Shown in pieces: positions 8,680-17,657 of a DNA stretch of 64,000 nt. The stretch's first letter is position 1. Every line of letters starts with the position of its first letter. The notes below the pieces were generated by a model that had not been told where the DNA came from, did not search any database, and was given only the letters and a program-made list of their open reading frames with translations. Where the stretch lies: positions 62,001 to 126,000 of the forward strand of contig NZ_JACYFK010000002.1 in the NCBI RefSeq assembly GCF_014855515.1, written 5' to 3'. The position numbers and the translations under genes were made by a program. Source of the DNA: Euzebyella marina. Lineage in GTDB: Bacteria; Bacteroidota; Bacteroidia; Flavobacteriales; Flavobacteriaceae.

Positions 8680-9732
8680 ATGGAAGCAACCTACAAGAAA
8701 TACACCCTTCAGTTCAAAAGGCCCAGTGGAACTTCCCGTGGTGTACTTACCCAAAAGGAAACGTGGTTTATCATTCTTAAAGAAAATAATCGTGTTGGTA
8801 TCGGCGAATGTGGTATCCTGAGAGGATTAAGCTTTGATGATGTACCTGGTTATGAAGACCAACTAAAGTGGGTTTGCAACAATATTCAATTTGGGCTAGA
8901 CCATCTTTACGAGACTTTATATAAGTTCCCAAGTATACAATTTGGCCTTGAACAGGCATTTATTTCCTTGAGTTCCTCAAATCCTTTTCATCTTTTTTCT
9001 TCTGATTTTATTTTACAAAAAAGGCCTATTTCAATCAACGGCCTTATTTGGATGGGTGATGAAGGCTTTATGCACGAACAAATCGCCCATAAGATTAATG
9101 AGGGTTTCCGGTGCATTAAAATGAAAATCGGAGCTATCGATTTTGAAACAGAAATAGCATTATTAAAATCCATAAGAAATAAATTTGACCCTTCTGAAAT
9201 AGAGTTGCGTGTAGATGCCAATGGCGCTTTCTCTCCAACAGATGCCTTGGAAAAATTAAAACGTCTATCCGAATTTCAAATTCATTCTATTGAACAGCCC
9301 ATTAAACCTAAACAACTTAAGGCTATGAATGGTTTAAGTAAGCACTCTCCAATTCCCATAGCATTGGACGAAGAGTTGATTGGCATTTTAGATGTAACGG
9401 AAAAGGAAAAACTGCTACAAACCATTAAGCCTCAATATATTATTCTAAAACCTAGCTTGGTAGGAGGTTTCAGGGGAAGCCAAGAATGGATCAATTTGGC
9501 CGAACAAATGGGAATCGGTTGGTGGATCACCAGTGCCCTCGAAAGCAATATTGGTTTGAACGCTATAGCACAATGGACGTATACCTTGGCCAGCGCAATG
9601 CCGCAAGGTCTTGGTACCGGCTCTCTGTATACCAATAATTTTGAAAGCCCTTTGGTGGTCAGGCAAGGTGAACTTATTTATGATAATGCCTTAAATTGGC
9701 AAGATGACTTAATACAAGAATTATGTACATAG
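8680..9732 (+). CDS. menC: o-Succinylbenzoate synthase
   Basis: A 350-aa enolase-superfamily enzyme that dehydrates SHCHC to o-succinylbenzoate in menaquinone synthesis. Visible landmarks are the catalytic lysine motif KMKIG (about 147-151), metal ligands in DANGAF, EQPI and LDEELIG, and KPSLVGGF carrying the second lysine region. The same family contains dipeptide epimerases and N-acylamino acid racemases, but the place between menA and menE decides for MenC. Its last 10 bases overlap the start of the CPBP protease gene, so translation is coupled. Confidence 0.9.
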   Translation: MEATYKKYTLQFKRPSGTSRGVLTQKETWFIILKENNRVGIGECGILRGLSFDDVPGYEDQLKWVCNNIQFGLDHLYETLYKFPSIQFGLEQAFISLSSSNPFHLFSSDFILQKRPISINGLIWMGDEGFMHEQIAHKINEGFRCIKMKIGAIDFETEIALLKSIRNKFDPSEIELRVDANGAFSPTDALEKLKRLSEFQIHSIEQPIKPKQLKAMNGLSKHSPIPIALDEELIGILDVTEKEKLLQTIKPQYIILKPSLVGGFRGSQEWINLAEQMGIGWWITSALESNIGLNAIAQWTYTLASAMPQGLGTGSLYTNNFESPLVVRQGELIYDNALNWQDDLIQELCT

Positions 9733-10652
9733 AACAAGGTTATAAAGGATCTTTAGGCATCTGGAAATATTGGATCATACCTTTAGGTTTTTTGGGTCTT
9801 ATGGTATTCAACTATATATCGACCTTAATGACGCCCGTGCCGGTGGAAGATGTTATGCAGGGCCTAATAGAACAGTTCGGTTCCAATAAGGTAACCATAA
9901 TATTATTGGCTCCGTTGGCCATCGGTTTGTTTGTTGTTTTAGGTTGGACCAAGTTGGTTCACGAACAATCAATAACTTCACTAACCACAAGCCGACCTAA
10001 GATTGATTGGGGTCGTGTACTTTTTTCATTTGTTTTGTGGGGAAGTATCACGGCGGCAATGACGATGACCTGGGTGTTTCTTTCACCAGAGAACTATATT
10101 TTCAATTTTCAGTTAAAACCCTTTTTAATACTGGCAGCCATAACTATCATCTTAATTCCGCTTCAAAGTAGTTTTGAAGAATACCTATTTCGCGGGCATA
10201 TGATGCAGGGTTTGGGCATAATGGCTAAGAATCGATGGATACCCTTAGTCTTAACTTCTGTTCTTTTCGGACTGTTACACCTTGGGAATCCTGAGGTAGG
10301 CAAATTGGGCTACGGTATCATGATATTTTATATCGGAACAGGTTTTTTTCTGGGAATAATGACATTAATGGATGAAGGACTAGAACTTGCCCTAGGGTTT
10401 CATGCAGCCAATAACTTGATAACAGCTCTCTTAGTTACCGCTGACTGGACAGCCTTTCAAACCAACTCGGTGTATAGGGATATTTCGGAGCCAACATTAA
10501 GTTGGGACGCTTTTCTACCAGTATTTGTCATATTTCCGATCATTTTGTTCATCATGTCAAAAAAATACAATTGGACCAATTGGAAGGAGCGCCTGACCGG
10601 TAAAGTTTTAACCAAGGAAGAATTTTTCGCGAAAGATGTAAATGGGCAATAA
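9723..10652 (+). CDS. CPBP-family intramembrane metalloprotease
   Basis: A 309-aa membrane protein of the CPBP/Abi (CAAX protease and bacteriocin-processing) family. About seven to eight hydrophobic segments are visible. The catalytic motifs are complete: Glu152-Glu153 with Arg157 (FEEYLFR), His186 (LLHLGNP) and His227 (GFHAANN). The substrate is unknown. It is wedged between menC and menE, overlapping both by 10-11 bases, so it must be made together with the two quinone enzymes. Whether it acts on the pathway or only shares its expression cannot be told from sequence. Confidence 0.9.
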   Translation: MYIEQGYKGSLGIWKYWIIPLGFLGLMVFNYISTLMTPVPVEDVMQGLIEQFGSNKVTIILLAPLAIGLFVVLGWTKLVHEQSITSLTTSRPKIDWGRVLFSFVLWGSITAAMTMTWVFLSPENYIFNFQLKPFLILAAITIILIPLQSSFEEYLFRGHMMQGLGIMAKNRWIPLVLTSVLFGLLHLGNPEVGKLGYGIMIFYIGTGFFLGIMTLMDEGLELALGFHAANNLITALLVTADWTAFQTNSVYRDISEPTLSWDAFLPVFVIFPIILFIMSKKYNWTNWKERLTGKVLTKEEFFAKDVNGQ

Positions 10653-11718
10653 ACGAAAAGTTCATAAGAATTTTAAATTGCAGGGAGTCTCGTGCAATGA
10701 TATTGATTTGCATGAAATAGCCTATTCTTTGGTAAAGGAGGGTGATAAATCTGAAAAGGCTATAGGTGATTTTATTCTTGATTGGTTAGATGATAAGCCT
10801 TTTATCAAAGTAAGTACTTCGGGATCTACAGGCGCACCTAAGCAGATTTCAATCCTTAAAAAGTTCATGGCCAACTCCGCGAAAGCCACAGGCAATTTTT
10901 TTGGTTTGAAGGAAAACACTACAGCGTTGCTGTGTTTGCCGTGCAATTATATTGCAGGTAAAATGATGTTGGTCAGGGCTATGGTCTTGGGCTGGCACTT
11001 AGATTATATTGAGCCAAGTGCTTCATTACATATTCCAACCGATAGAGTTTATGATTTTTCAGCGATGGTTCCCCTTCAGGTTCAGAATTCCTTGAACGAA
11101 TTATCTTCAATAAATACTTTAATTGTTGGTGGAGCACCATTTTCATCAAGCTTAAAAAAGAAATTGGTTTCGAACGATGTCTCTACCAAAGTGTATGAAA
11201 CTTATGGAATGACGGAGACCGTGACCCATGTTGCACTTAAAAAAGTACACCCCATTGATCAGGTCGAGTATTTTCTTACCTTACCGGATGTAGACATCCG
11301 AATAGATGAAAGGGGATGTTTGGTAATAAATGCACCAAAGATTAGTGTAAACGAGGTGGTTACCAATGATATCGTTTCATTAATTTCAAACAATGAATTC
11401 GAATGGTTGGGGCGGTTCGATAACGTAGTTAATTCGGGCGGTGTCAAATTATTCCCAGAACAAATAGAGGCCAAGCTCGCTAAAGTTATCGAGCCACGTT
11501 TCTTTGTGACCGGATTACCCGATGAAAATCTAGGGCAAAAACTAGTTTTGTTGATAGAAGGAGACCCCGAATTGGAGCGGATTCGACTAAAGATTGAGAG
11601 CCTCAAAGTTCTTGACCGATTCGAACGACCAAAAGAAATATACTTTCTCAAAAAATTCACTGAGACCTCCAGTGGAAAAGTACAAAGACAGCAAACTTTA
11701 GATCAACTGGCGATTTAA
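10642..11718 (+). CDS. menE: o-Succinylbenzoate-CoA ligase
   Basis: A 358-aa member of the AMP-binding (ANL) superfamily that activates o-succinylbenzoate with CoA. Motifs are the P-loop STSGSTGAPK (about 54-63), YGMTETVTH, the hinge GRFDNVVNSGGVKLFPEQIE, and the C-terminal catalytic lysine in TSSGKVQR. The protein is about 100 residues shorter than proteobacterial or Bacillus MenE at the N-terminus, a size I take to be normal for Bacteroidota. It overlaps the protease gene and ends 11 bases from the convergent carboxylase gene, with no hairpin terminator between. Confidence 0.88.
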   Translation: MGNKRKVHKNFKLQGVSCNDIDLHEIAYSLVKEGDKSEKAIGDFILDWLDDKPFIKVSTSGSTGAPKQISILKKFMANSAKATGNFFGLKENTTALLCLPCNYIAGKMMLVRAMVLGWHLDYIEPSASLHIPTDRVYDFSAMVPLQVQNSLNELSSINTLIVGGAPFSSSLKKKLVSNDVSTKVYETYGMTETVTHVALKKVHPIDQVEYFLTLPDVDIRIDERGCLVINAPKISVNEVVTNDIVSLISNNEFEWLGRFDNVVNSGGVKLFPEQIEAKLAKVIEPRFFVTGLPDENLGQKLVLLIEGDPELERIRLKIESLKVLDRFERPKEIYFLKKFTETSSGKVQRQQTLDQLAI

Positions 11719-11729
11719 GCTTTATGGTC

Positions 11730-13358
11730 TTATACCTGAATGACCCCTAGGTTAAAATCTTTGGTTATAGGGGCGTGGTTAGCTGCTTCGATACCCATAG
11801 AAATCCATTTTCTGGTATCTAGAGGATCAATAATGGCATCCGTCCATAATCGGGCAGCTGCGTAATAAGGAGAAACTTGATTGTCGTATCTATCTTTTAT
11901 TTTATTGAATAATTCCTGCTCCTTTTCTTCCGTAATTGTTTCTCCTTTCTTCTTCAAAGAGGCTTTCTCTATTTGCAAAAGCACTTTTGCGGCCGAATTT
12001 CCTCCCATCACCGCTAATTCTGCACTTGGCCATGCAACGATTAATCGAGGATCATATGCTTTGCCGCACATCGCGTAGTTTCCGGCGCCATAACTGTTTC
12101 CTATCACAACAGTAAATTTTGGAACGACAGAGTTGCTGACGGCATTGACCATCTTGGCACCATCCTTAATAATACCGCCGTGTTCACTTTTACTTCCGAC
12201 CATAAACCCGGTAACATCCTGTAAAAAGACCAGTGGAATTTTTTTCTGGTTGCAATTGGCTATAAACCTAGTGGCCTTATCCGCTGAATCGGAATAAATA
12301 ACACCGCCGAATTGCATTTCACCCTTCTTGGTTTTGACTACCTTTCTTTGGTTGGCTACTATTCCGACTGCCCAACCATCGATTCTTGCATAACCCGTTA
12401 AGATAGTCTTGCCATAACCTTCTTTATATTCTTCAAAATCTGAATCATCGACAAGTCTCTTGATGATTTCCAACATGTCATATTGGTCGGTTCTGGAGGC
12501 AGGTAAAAGTCCAAAAATATCATCGGGCTTTTCTTTGGGCTTAACAGCTTTCTTTCTACTGTAACCGGCAAGCTTAAAATCACCCATCTTATCCATAATG
12601 CTTTTAATTTTGTTTAAAGCATCGGAGTCGTTTTTGGCCTTATAGTCGGTTACACCACTTATTTCACAGTGTGTCGTAGCCCCACCTAAAGTTTCATTAT
12701 CTATATTTTCGCCAATGGCAGCCTTCACTAAATAGCTGCCTGCCAGAAAGATACTGCCCGTCTGGTCAACAATGAGCGCTTCATCGCTCATTATCGGTAA
12801 ATAGGCACCTCCGGCGACACAACTGCCCATGACGGCAGCTATCTGGGTAATGCCCATACTGCTCATGACCGCATTGTTTCTGAAAATGCGGCCAAAATGT
12901 TCTTTATCAGGAAAAATCTCATCTTGAAGGGGCAAGTAGACCCCTGCGCTATCAACCAAATATATTATGGGTAATCTGTTTTCAATAGCTATTTCTTGAG
13001 CGCGTAAATTCTTTTTGCCAGTTATAGGAAACCAAGCCCCGGCCTTAACGGTAGCATCATTTGCTACAACTATGCATTGCTTTCCCGACACATATCCGAT
13101 TTTAATGACAACTCCCCCAGATGGACAACCGCCATGCTCTTTATACATGCCTTCACCTGCAAATGCACCAATTTCTATACTTTCAGTTCCTTGGTCCAAT
13201 AAATAATCGATTCGTTCGCGGGCGGTCATTTTGCCTTGGGAGTGTTGCTTCTCTATTCGGGATTTTCCACCTCCTAGTTTTACGGTGGCAAGACGTTTTT
13301 TTAGTTCAGAAAGTAAAAGTTTATTGTGGTCTTCGTTTTTGTTGAATTTAAGATCCAT
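11730..13358 (-). CDS. Acyl-CoA carboxylase beta subunit (carboxyltransferase)
   Basis: A 542-aa biotin-dependent carboxyltransferase with the N-terminal half built like crotonase (HGGCPSGGVVIKIGYVSG, VDSAGVYLPLQDEIFPD, GSCVAGGAYLPIMSDE) and the C-terminal half (FLQDVTGFMVG, GNSYGAGNYAMCGKAYDPR). The spacing and these sequences resemble methylcrotonyl-CoA carboxylase beta (leucine breakdown) most, with propionyl-CoA carboxylase as the other option. No biotin carboxylase subunit is next to it, so its partner must be encoded elsewhere. It is divergent from the Gfo/Idh gene, with a 73-base shared upstream region. Confidence 0.85.
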   Translation of the reverse strand: MDLKFNKNEDHNKLLLSELKKRLATVKLGGGKSRIEKQHSQGKMTARERIDYLLDQGTESIEIGAFAGEGMYKEHGGCPSGGVVIKIGYVSGKQCIVVANDATVKAGAWFPITGKKNLRAQEIAIENRLPIIYLVDSAGVYLPLQDEIFPDKEHFGRIFRNNAVMSSMGITQIAAVMGSCVAGGAYLPIMSDEALIVDQTGSIFLAGSYLVKAAIGENIDNETLGGATTHCEISGVTDYKAKNDSDALNKIKSIMDKMGDFKLAGYSRKKAVKPKEKPDDIFGLLPASRTDQYDMLEIIKRLVDDSDFEEYKEGYGKTILTGYARIDGWAVGIVANQRKVVKTKKGEMQFGGVIYSDSADKATRFIANCNQKKIPLVFLQDVTGFMVGSKSEHGGIIKDGAKMVNAVSNSVVPKFTVVIGNSYGAGNYAMCGKAYDPRLIVAWPSAELAVMGGNSAAKVLLQIEKASLKKKGETITEEKEQELFNKIKDRYDNQVSPYYAAARLWTDAIIDPLDTRKWISMGIEAANHAPITKDFNLGVIQV

Positions 13359-13404
13359 AAAGGTGCATTCTTTTGATAGGCTAAAGATACGGAGTAAAAT
13401 TCAT

Positions 13405-13412
13405 TACATTTG
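13405..13412 (+). promoter_or_regulatory. -7 promoter element of the Gfo/Idh gene
   Basis: TACATTTG fits TAnnTTTG; the leader to the ATG at 13432 would be about 15 bases. A TTTG at 13372-13375 is too far upstream to be its -33 partner. Confidence 0.45.
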
Positions 13413-13431
13413 GTCAAATCAAGATTACATA

Positions 13432-14412
13432 ATGGCTGAGAAAATAAGATGGGGCATCGTTGGCCCTGGCAGAATTGCACATAGTTTTGCAAAAGATTTA
13501 AGTTTGGTAGAAGGTGGAAAATTGACTGCAGTTGCCTCTAGAAACCTGCAAAGGGCCCAAGAATTTGCCGACGAATATGGGGCTGAACACAGTTTTGGGT
13601 CGTACGAAGAACTTTTCGATTCAGATGTGGTAGATGTGCTATATATCGCTACTCCGCACACCTCACATTGCGAACTTTCGATAGCTGCAATGGAAAAAGG
13701 AAAAAATGTGCTTTGTGAAAAACCTATGGGGCTCAATTCGCATGAAGTTGGTCAAATGGTCGATTCGGCTAAGAAGAACAACGTTTTTTTAATGGAAGCC
13801 CTTTGGAGCCGTTTCAACCCATCTATTCTTAAAGTGAAAGAAATAGTTGAGAAAGGAACACTGGGCGAAATTGCATATCTCAACGCTAATTTTGGTTTTT
13901 ATGCTTTAGACCGCAATGAAGAACATCGCTTATTGAATCCGAATTTGGCAGGCGGTTCTTTATTGGATATTGGTATTTATCCCATTTTTCTGGCCTATTT
14001 GATTTTGGGAAAACCCGACGGAATAAAGGCCATGTCAAAATTTCATTCAACGGGAGTTGAGGCTCAGACCGCTATGATTTTTGATTACCCTTTTGCACAA
14101 GCAGTGTTAACAAGTGGCTTGCGTTCCAAAATATCGATGAAAGCCGAAATAGCGGGTAGTAAAGGTTCGGCCTATTTGCAAGAGAGATGGCACGAAACAC
14201 AAGGATATTCTTTTGTACTTAATGGAGAGGAGCAGGCAGTCGATTTACCAACCAAAGGCATTGGGTATTCCCATGAGATTGAAGAAGTACATCGTTGTCT
14301 GCAAGAGGGTAAATTACAAAGTGATAAATGGAGCTTACAGAACAGTTTAGATTTGGTCGGTCTGTTGGATGAAGTGAGAAAAATAACGGGCGTCACTTTT
14401 CCTAAAGAGTGA
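13432..14412 (+). CDS. Gfo/Idh/MocA-family oxidoreductase
   Basis: A 326-aa NAD(P)-dependent dehydrogenase. The N-terminal Rossmann fold starts at once with IRWGIVGPGRIAHSFAKDL, followed by the family motif CEKPMG with the catalytic lysine (about residue 96) and GGSLLDIGIYPIFLAYLILG in the C-terminal domain. Members oxidise or reduce sugars, inositols or dihydrodiols; the substrate cannot be read from the sequence. The open frame extends upstream to 13231, antisense inside the carboxylase gene, but the ATG at 13432 gives the normal N-terminus and lies behind the -7 element. Confidence 0.88.
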   Translation: MAEKIRWGIVGPGRIAHSFAKDLSLVEGGKLTAVASRNLQRAQEFADEYGAEHSFGSYEELFDSDVVDVLYIATPHTSHCELSIAAMEKGKNVLCEKPMGLNSHEVGQMVDSAKKNNVFLMEALWSRFNPSILKVKEIVEKGTLGEIAYLNANFGFYALDRNEEHRLLNPNLAGGSLLDIGIYPIFLAYLILGKPDGIKAMSKFHSTGVEAQTAMIFDYPFAQAVLTSGLRSKISMKAEIAGSKGSAYLQERWHETQGYSFVLNGEEQAVDLPTKGIGYSHEIEEVHRCLQEGKLQSDKWSLQNSLDLVGLLDEVRKITGVTFPKE

Positions 14413-14500
14413 ATGAATTCCCTAAAATAGCTTATGGAATAAGGATTTACTACAAAAATTACGATATTTGCAGTTACCTTTAAATCTAACCTAAAATTTT

Positions 14501-14683
14501 ATGGGAATGAATAAAAATACCGTACTGGCATGGGCCACCTTTATCATGATTGTAGTAGGATTGGCCTTGATTGCATTAGGGGCTTTCAGATATGATGAGG
14601 TCGCCGGATGGGGTTTCGCCTCGGTCGGTATCGGTTTTTTTGCAATCGCATGGGTATTTAATGCCCTTAAGGGTCGTGTATAA
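14501..14683 (+). CDS. Small two-helix membrane protein, CAL67264 family
   Basis: A 60-aa protein made almost only of two hydrophobic helices (about 8-28 and 36-54) joined by a short polar turn (RYDEVAGWG) and ending in KGRV. I recognise it as the small flavobacterial membrane family named after a Gramella locus (CAL67264). The function is unknown. It starts at the ATG at 14501 or the one at 14507. It lies alone between the Gfo/Idh gene and ettA; a weak hairpin (AGGGTC 14670-14675 with GACCCT 14684-14689) overlaps its stop codon. Confidence 0.8.
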   Translation: MGMNKNTVLAWATFIMIVVGLALIALGAFRYDEVAGWGFASVGIGFFAIAWVFNALKGRV

Positions 14684-14747
14684 GACCCTAACTTCTACTT
14701 TTAATAATTTCAGTCTTAGTAAATAATAACACTAATCAATTGCTATA

Positions 14748-16439
14748 ATGTCTGACGATAAGAAAGTTATCTTTTCAATGTCCGGGGTTACCAAAACGTA
14801 TAAAAATGCGAATACCCCAGTGCTCAAGAACATATATTTAAGTTTCTTCTATGGTGCTAAAATTGGTATTCTAGGTCTTAATGGTTCGGGTAAATCTACA
14901 CTATTAAAAATTATTGCCGGTGTAGATAAGAATTATCAAGGTGATGTAGTTTTTTCGCCAGGGTATAAAGTAGGGTATCTTGAGCAAGAGCCTCAACTTG
15001 ATGAAAACAAAACGGTTTTAGAGATTGTAAAAGAAGGTGTTGCCGAAACCGTGGCCGTTCTTGACGAGTACAATAAGATCAACGATATGTTCGGTTTGCC
15101 CGAGGTGTACGAAGATGCCGATAAAATGCAGAAGTTGATGGATAAGCAAGCGGAGCTTCAAGATAAAATAGATGCATCAAATGCTTGGGAATTAGACACC
15201 AAGCTTGAAATCGCTATGGATGCCCTGCGTACCCCAGAGCCCGATAAGAAAATAGGTGTACTTTCAGGAGGGGAAAGAAGAAGGGTAGCTCTTTGTCGTT
15301 TACTGCTTCAAGAACCTGAAATATTGTTGCTTGATGAGCCTACCAACCACTTAGATGCCGAATCTGTTCACTGGTTGGAGCATCATTTGGCTCAGTATAA
15401 GGGTACGGTAATAGCAGTGACCCACGACCGTTACTTCTTGGATAATGTAGCAGGGTGGATCCTTGAACTTGATAGGGGAGAAGGCATACCATGGAAGGGC
15501 AATTATTCAAGTTGGCTAGACCAGAAAGCCAAACGTTTGGAACAAGAGAGCAAGTCTGCTTCTAAAAGACAAAAAACATTGGAGCGAGAGCTTGAGTGGG
15601 TACGCCAGGGTGCCAAAGGTCGCCAAACGAAGCAAAAGGCCCGTTTGAAGAATTACGATAAATTGATGAGTCAAGACCAAAAGCAACTTGATGAAAAACT
15701 TGAAATTTATATTCCTAATGGTCCGCGTTTAGGAACCAATGTTTTGGAGGCAAGTGGCGTCAGTAAAGCTTATGGAGACAAACTACTTTACGAAGAGCTG
15801 AATTTTAAACTTCCGCAGGCAGGCATTGTAGGCGTTATTGGGCCTAACGGTGCTGGTAAAACGACGATTTTTAGAATGATAATGGGTGAAGAGCAACCGG
15901 ATAAAGGTACTTTTACCGTTGGCGAGACCGCAAAAATCGCTTATGTAGACCAAAGCCATAGCAATATAGACACAGATAAAACTATTTGGCAGAACTTTAG
16001 TGATGAACAAGAATTAGTTATGATGGGCGGCCGTCAGGTAAATTCAAGGGCCTATCTAAGTCGTTTTAATTTCTCTGGAAGTGAGCAGAACAAAAAGGTA
16101 AGTATGCTTTCCGGTGGTGAGAGAAACAGGTTGCACCTGGCGATGACGCTAAAAGAAGAGGGTAACGTATTACTTTTAGATGAGCCTACCAATGATTTAG
16201 ATGTCAACACACTAAGAGCGTTGGAAGAAGGTTTGGAAAATTTTGCTGGTTGTGCCGTGGTCATATCTCACGACCGCTGGTTCCTAGATAGAATATGTAC
16301 CCACATCTTAGCGTTTGAGGGCGACTCTCAAGTTTATTTCTTTGAGGGCTCTTTCTCCGATTATGAAGAGAACAAGAAAAAACGTCTGGGTACGGATATT
16401 ATGCCCAAACGAATCAAATACAAGAAGTTAATACGATAA
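14748..16439 (+). CDS. ettA: Energy-dependent translational throttle protein EttA
   Basis: An ABC-F protein of 563 aa with two ATPase domains: Walker A GLNGSGKST and GPNGAGKTT, signatures LSGGERRRVAL and LSGGERNRLHL, Walker B LLLDEPTNHLD and LLLDEPTNDLD. An arm insertion in domain 1 (about 95-140) and a basic linker between the domains (ELEWVRQGAKGRQTKQKARL) mark the EttA subgroup. EttA binds the ribosomal E site and gates the first steps of elongation according to the ADP/ATP ratio. The gene ends in a strong bidirectional terminator. Confidence 0.93.
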   Translation: MSDDKKVIFSMSGVTKTYKNANTPVLKNIYLSFFYGAKIGILGLNGSGKSTLLKIIAGVDKNYQGDVVFSPGYKVGYLEQEPQLDENKTVLEIVKEGVAETVAVLDEYNKINDMFGLPEVYEDADKMQKLMDKQAELQDKIDASNAWELDTKLEIAMDALRTPEPDKKIGVLSGGERRRVALCRLLLQEPEILLLDEPTNHLDAESVHWLEHHLAQYKGTVIAVTHDRYFLDNVAGWILELDRGEGIPWKGNYSSWLDQKAKRLEQESKSASKRQKTLERELEWVRQGAKGRQTKQKARLKNYDKLMSQDQKQLDEKLEIYIPNGPRLGTNVLEASGVSKAYGDKLLYEELNFKLPQAGIVGVIGPNGAGKTTIFRMIMGEEQPDKGTFTVGETAKIAYVDQSHSNIDTDKTIWQNFSDEQELVMMGGRQVNSRAYLSRFNFSGSEQNKKVSMLSGGERNRLHLAMTLKEEGNVLLLDEPTNDLDVNTLRALEEGLENFAGCAVVISHDRWFLDRICTHILAFEGDSQVYFFEGSFSDYEENKKKRLGTDIMPKRIKYKKLIR

Positions 16440-16440
16440 T

Positions 16441-16474
16441 AAAAAAAGGCCGGTATAAAAACCGGCCTTTTTTT
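16441..16474. terminator. Bidirectional terminator between ettA and the MBL lipoprotein gene
   Basis: GGCCGGT (16448-16454) pairs with ACCGGCC (16461-16467) across a 6-base loop; an A run on the left and a T run on the right make it work in both directions for the two converging genes. Confidence 0.9.
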
Positions 16475-16475
16475 A

Positions 16476-17282
16476 TTAGTAATCTTCGTTGGGGTACCAG
16501 TCTAGCTGAACCACTTCGATATCTGAATTTTTTTCGTTTACAATCTTTTTGAACTTACTGACATCGCTCACATCAGGGTTACCTCTAAAGTGATAGGGGT
16601 ATACTTGTTTCGGTGCAAATGCCAAAACACCATCAGCAGCACTTTCTGGGGTCATAGTATACGGCAGATTCATACATACGAAGGCCTTGTCAATATTTTC
16701 TAGGCTTCTCATCTCGGGAATATCTTCTGTATCTCCCGAAAAATAAACTCTTTGATCACCTAACGTTAGAACGTAGCCATTGCCTCTACCTTTTTCATGA
16801 AATTGTTTTGCTTCTTCCCTAAGGTTGTACATCGGTATAGCTTCGACTGTAATGCCAAACCTTTCTTTACTTTCACCGTTATTGAGAACATCGATTTGTG
16901 TAGTGAATTTTTCAGGCATTTTATCGGCTGCTGCCTGTGGCATGATAATTTTGGCCTTTTTAGTGTCCAACGCTTCCAGTGTCTCAACATTTAGGTGGTC
17001 TCCATGAATATCGGTAACCAGTATTAGGTCGGCAAGCTTTTGATCCTTGAAGGCCTCTGCACCTCCTACGGGGTCGATATAAATAACCTTATCTGTCCAT
17101 TCCAAAACAGCTGTAGCATGTTCAATGGGAATTATCTTAACGTCATTGGAAATTTCATTTTTTTCGGGTTCTTCCATGGCAGTCTCTTCCATACTTTCCG
17201 TTTCTGCTTTCTTGGTTTGCTCCTTGCAGGCAACAAGACTGATGATGGCAAGAAAAACTAGTTGAAGTGTTAGTTTTTTCAT
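16476..17282 (-). CDS. Lipoprotein with metallo-beta-lactamase fold
   Basis: A 268-aa protein with a lipoprotein signal (SLVAC, Cys19), a Glu/Lys-rich linker (about 20-46) and a UlaG-like metallo-beta-lactamase domain (about 47-268). The metal motif reads TDIHGDH at 90-96, so the first histidine of the usual HxHxDH is Asp91; further ligand candidates are in FSGDTEDIPE and YPYHFRGNPD. It is anchored in the cell envelope, so it should act in the periplasm or at the outer membrane. The substrate is unknown; the changed motif leaves open whether it binds one or two metals. Confidence 0.8.
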   Translation of the reverse strand: MKKLTLQLVFLAIISLVACKEQTKKAETESMEETAMEEPEKNEISNDVKIIPIEHATAVLEWTDKVIYIDPVGGAEAFKDQKLADLILVTDIHGDHLNVETLEALDTKKAKIIMPQAAADKMPEKFTTQIDVLNNGESKERFGITVEAIPMYNLREEAKQFHEKGRGNGYVLTLGDQRVYFSGDTEDIPEMRSLENIDKAFVCMNLPYTMTPESAADGVLAFAPKQVYPYHFRGNPDVSDVSKFKKIVNEKNSDIEVVQLDWYPNEDY

Positions 17283-17657
17283 TTTCGATATTTTAAAGTT
17301 CTATAAATCTTGAAATAGCATCCGATTTAGATGCTTAATAAAATTACAAGTACATCTTTAATTCTAAGGGTTTTAAAGAAAATTATTTTATTCCAATTTG
17401 TTTTATTTCTGAACAGAATTAAGATATAGATAAAATTATTTTATGAAGGCAAGTTAAATTTCTGTCATTTAATCATATAGGTCTGATTAAATTAAGCTAA
17501 GAATTGGTCGTAGAAGTGGCGCGAAGGATTCTAAAGGGGCACTTTTACCTATAAGGATAATCTTTCATTTTTTTAAGACAAAAAATCTAAAATATAAATC
17601 TTAACGTATATAGAAACGATACAAACAAACAGAATTAAAGAAATTAATTTAAACATT
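17283..17657. other. 375-base AT-rich gap between divergent genes
   Basis: It separates the lipoprotein gene (-) from the coiled-coil gene (+). It holds a small hairpin AGCATC/GATGCT (17317-17335), a 13-base direct repeat AAAATTATTTTAT (17379-17391 and 17432-17444) and no ORF. The second half presumably carries the promoter and a long leader for the gene at 17658, but I see no clean TAnnTTTG near that start. Confidence 0.4.

Noticed and set aside
13015-13345. Plus-strand ORFs inside the carboxylase gene
   Set aside because: They lie antisense to a well-conserved gene and show no family features.
17379-17444. 13-base direct repeat AAAATTATTTTAT as an attachment site or transposon end
   Set aside because: The repeat is pure A/T in an A/T-rich gap with no integrase or transposase nearby; chance is likely.
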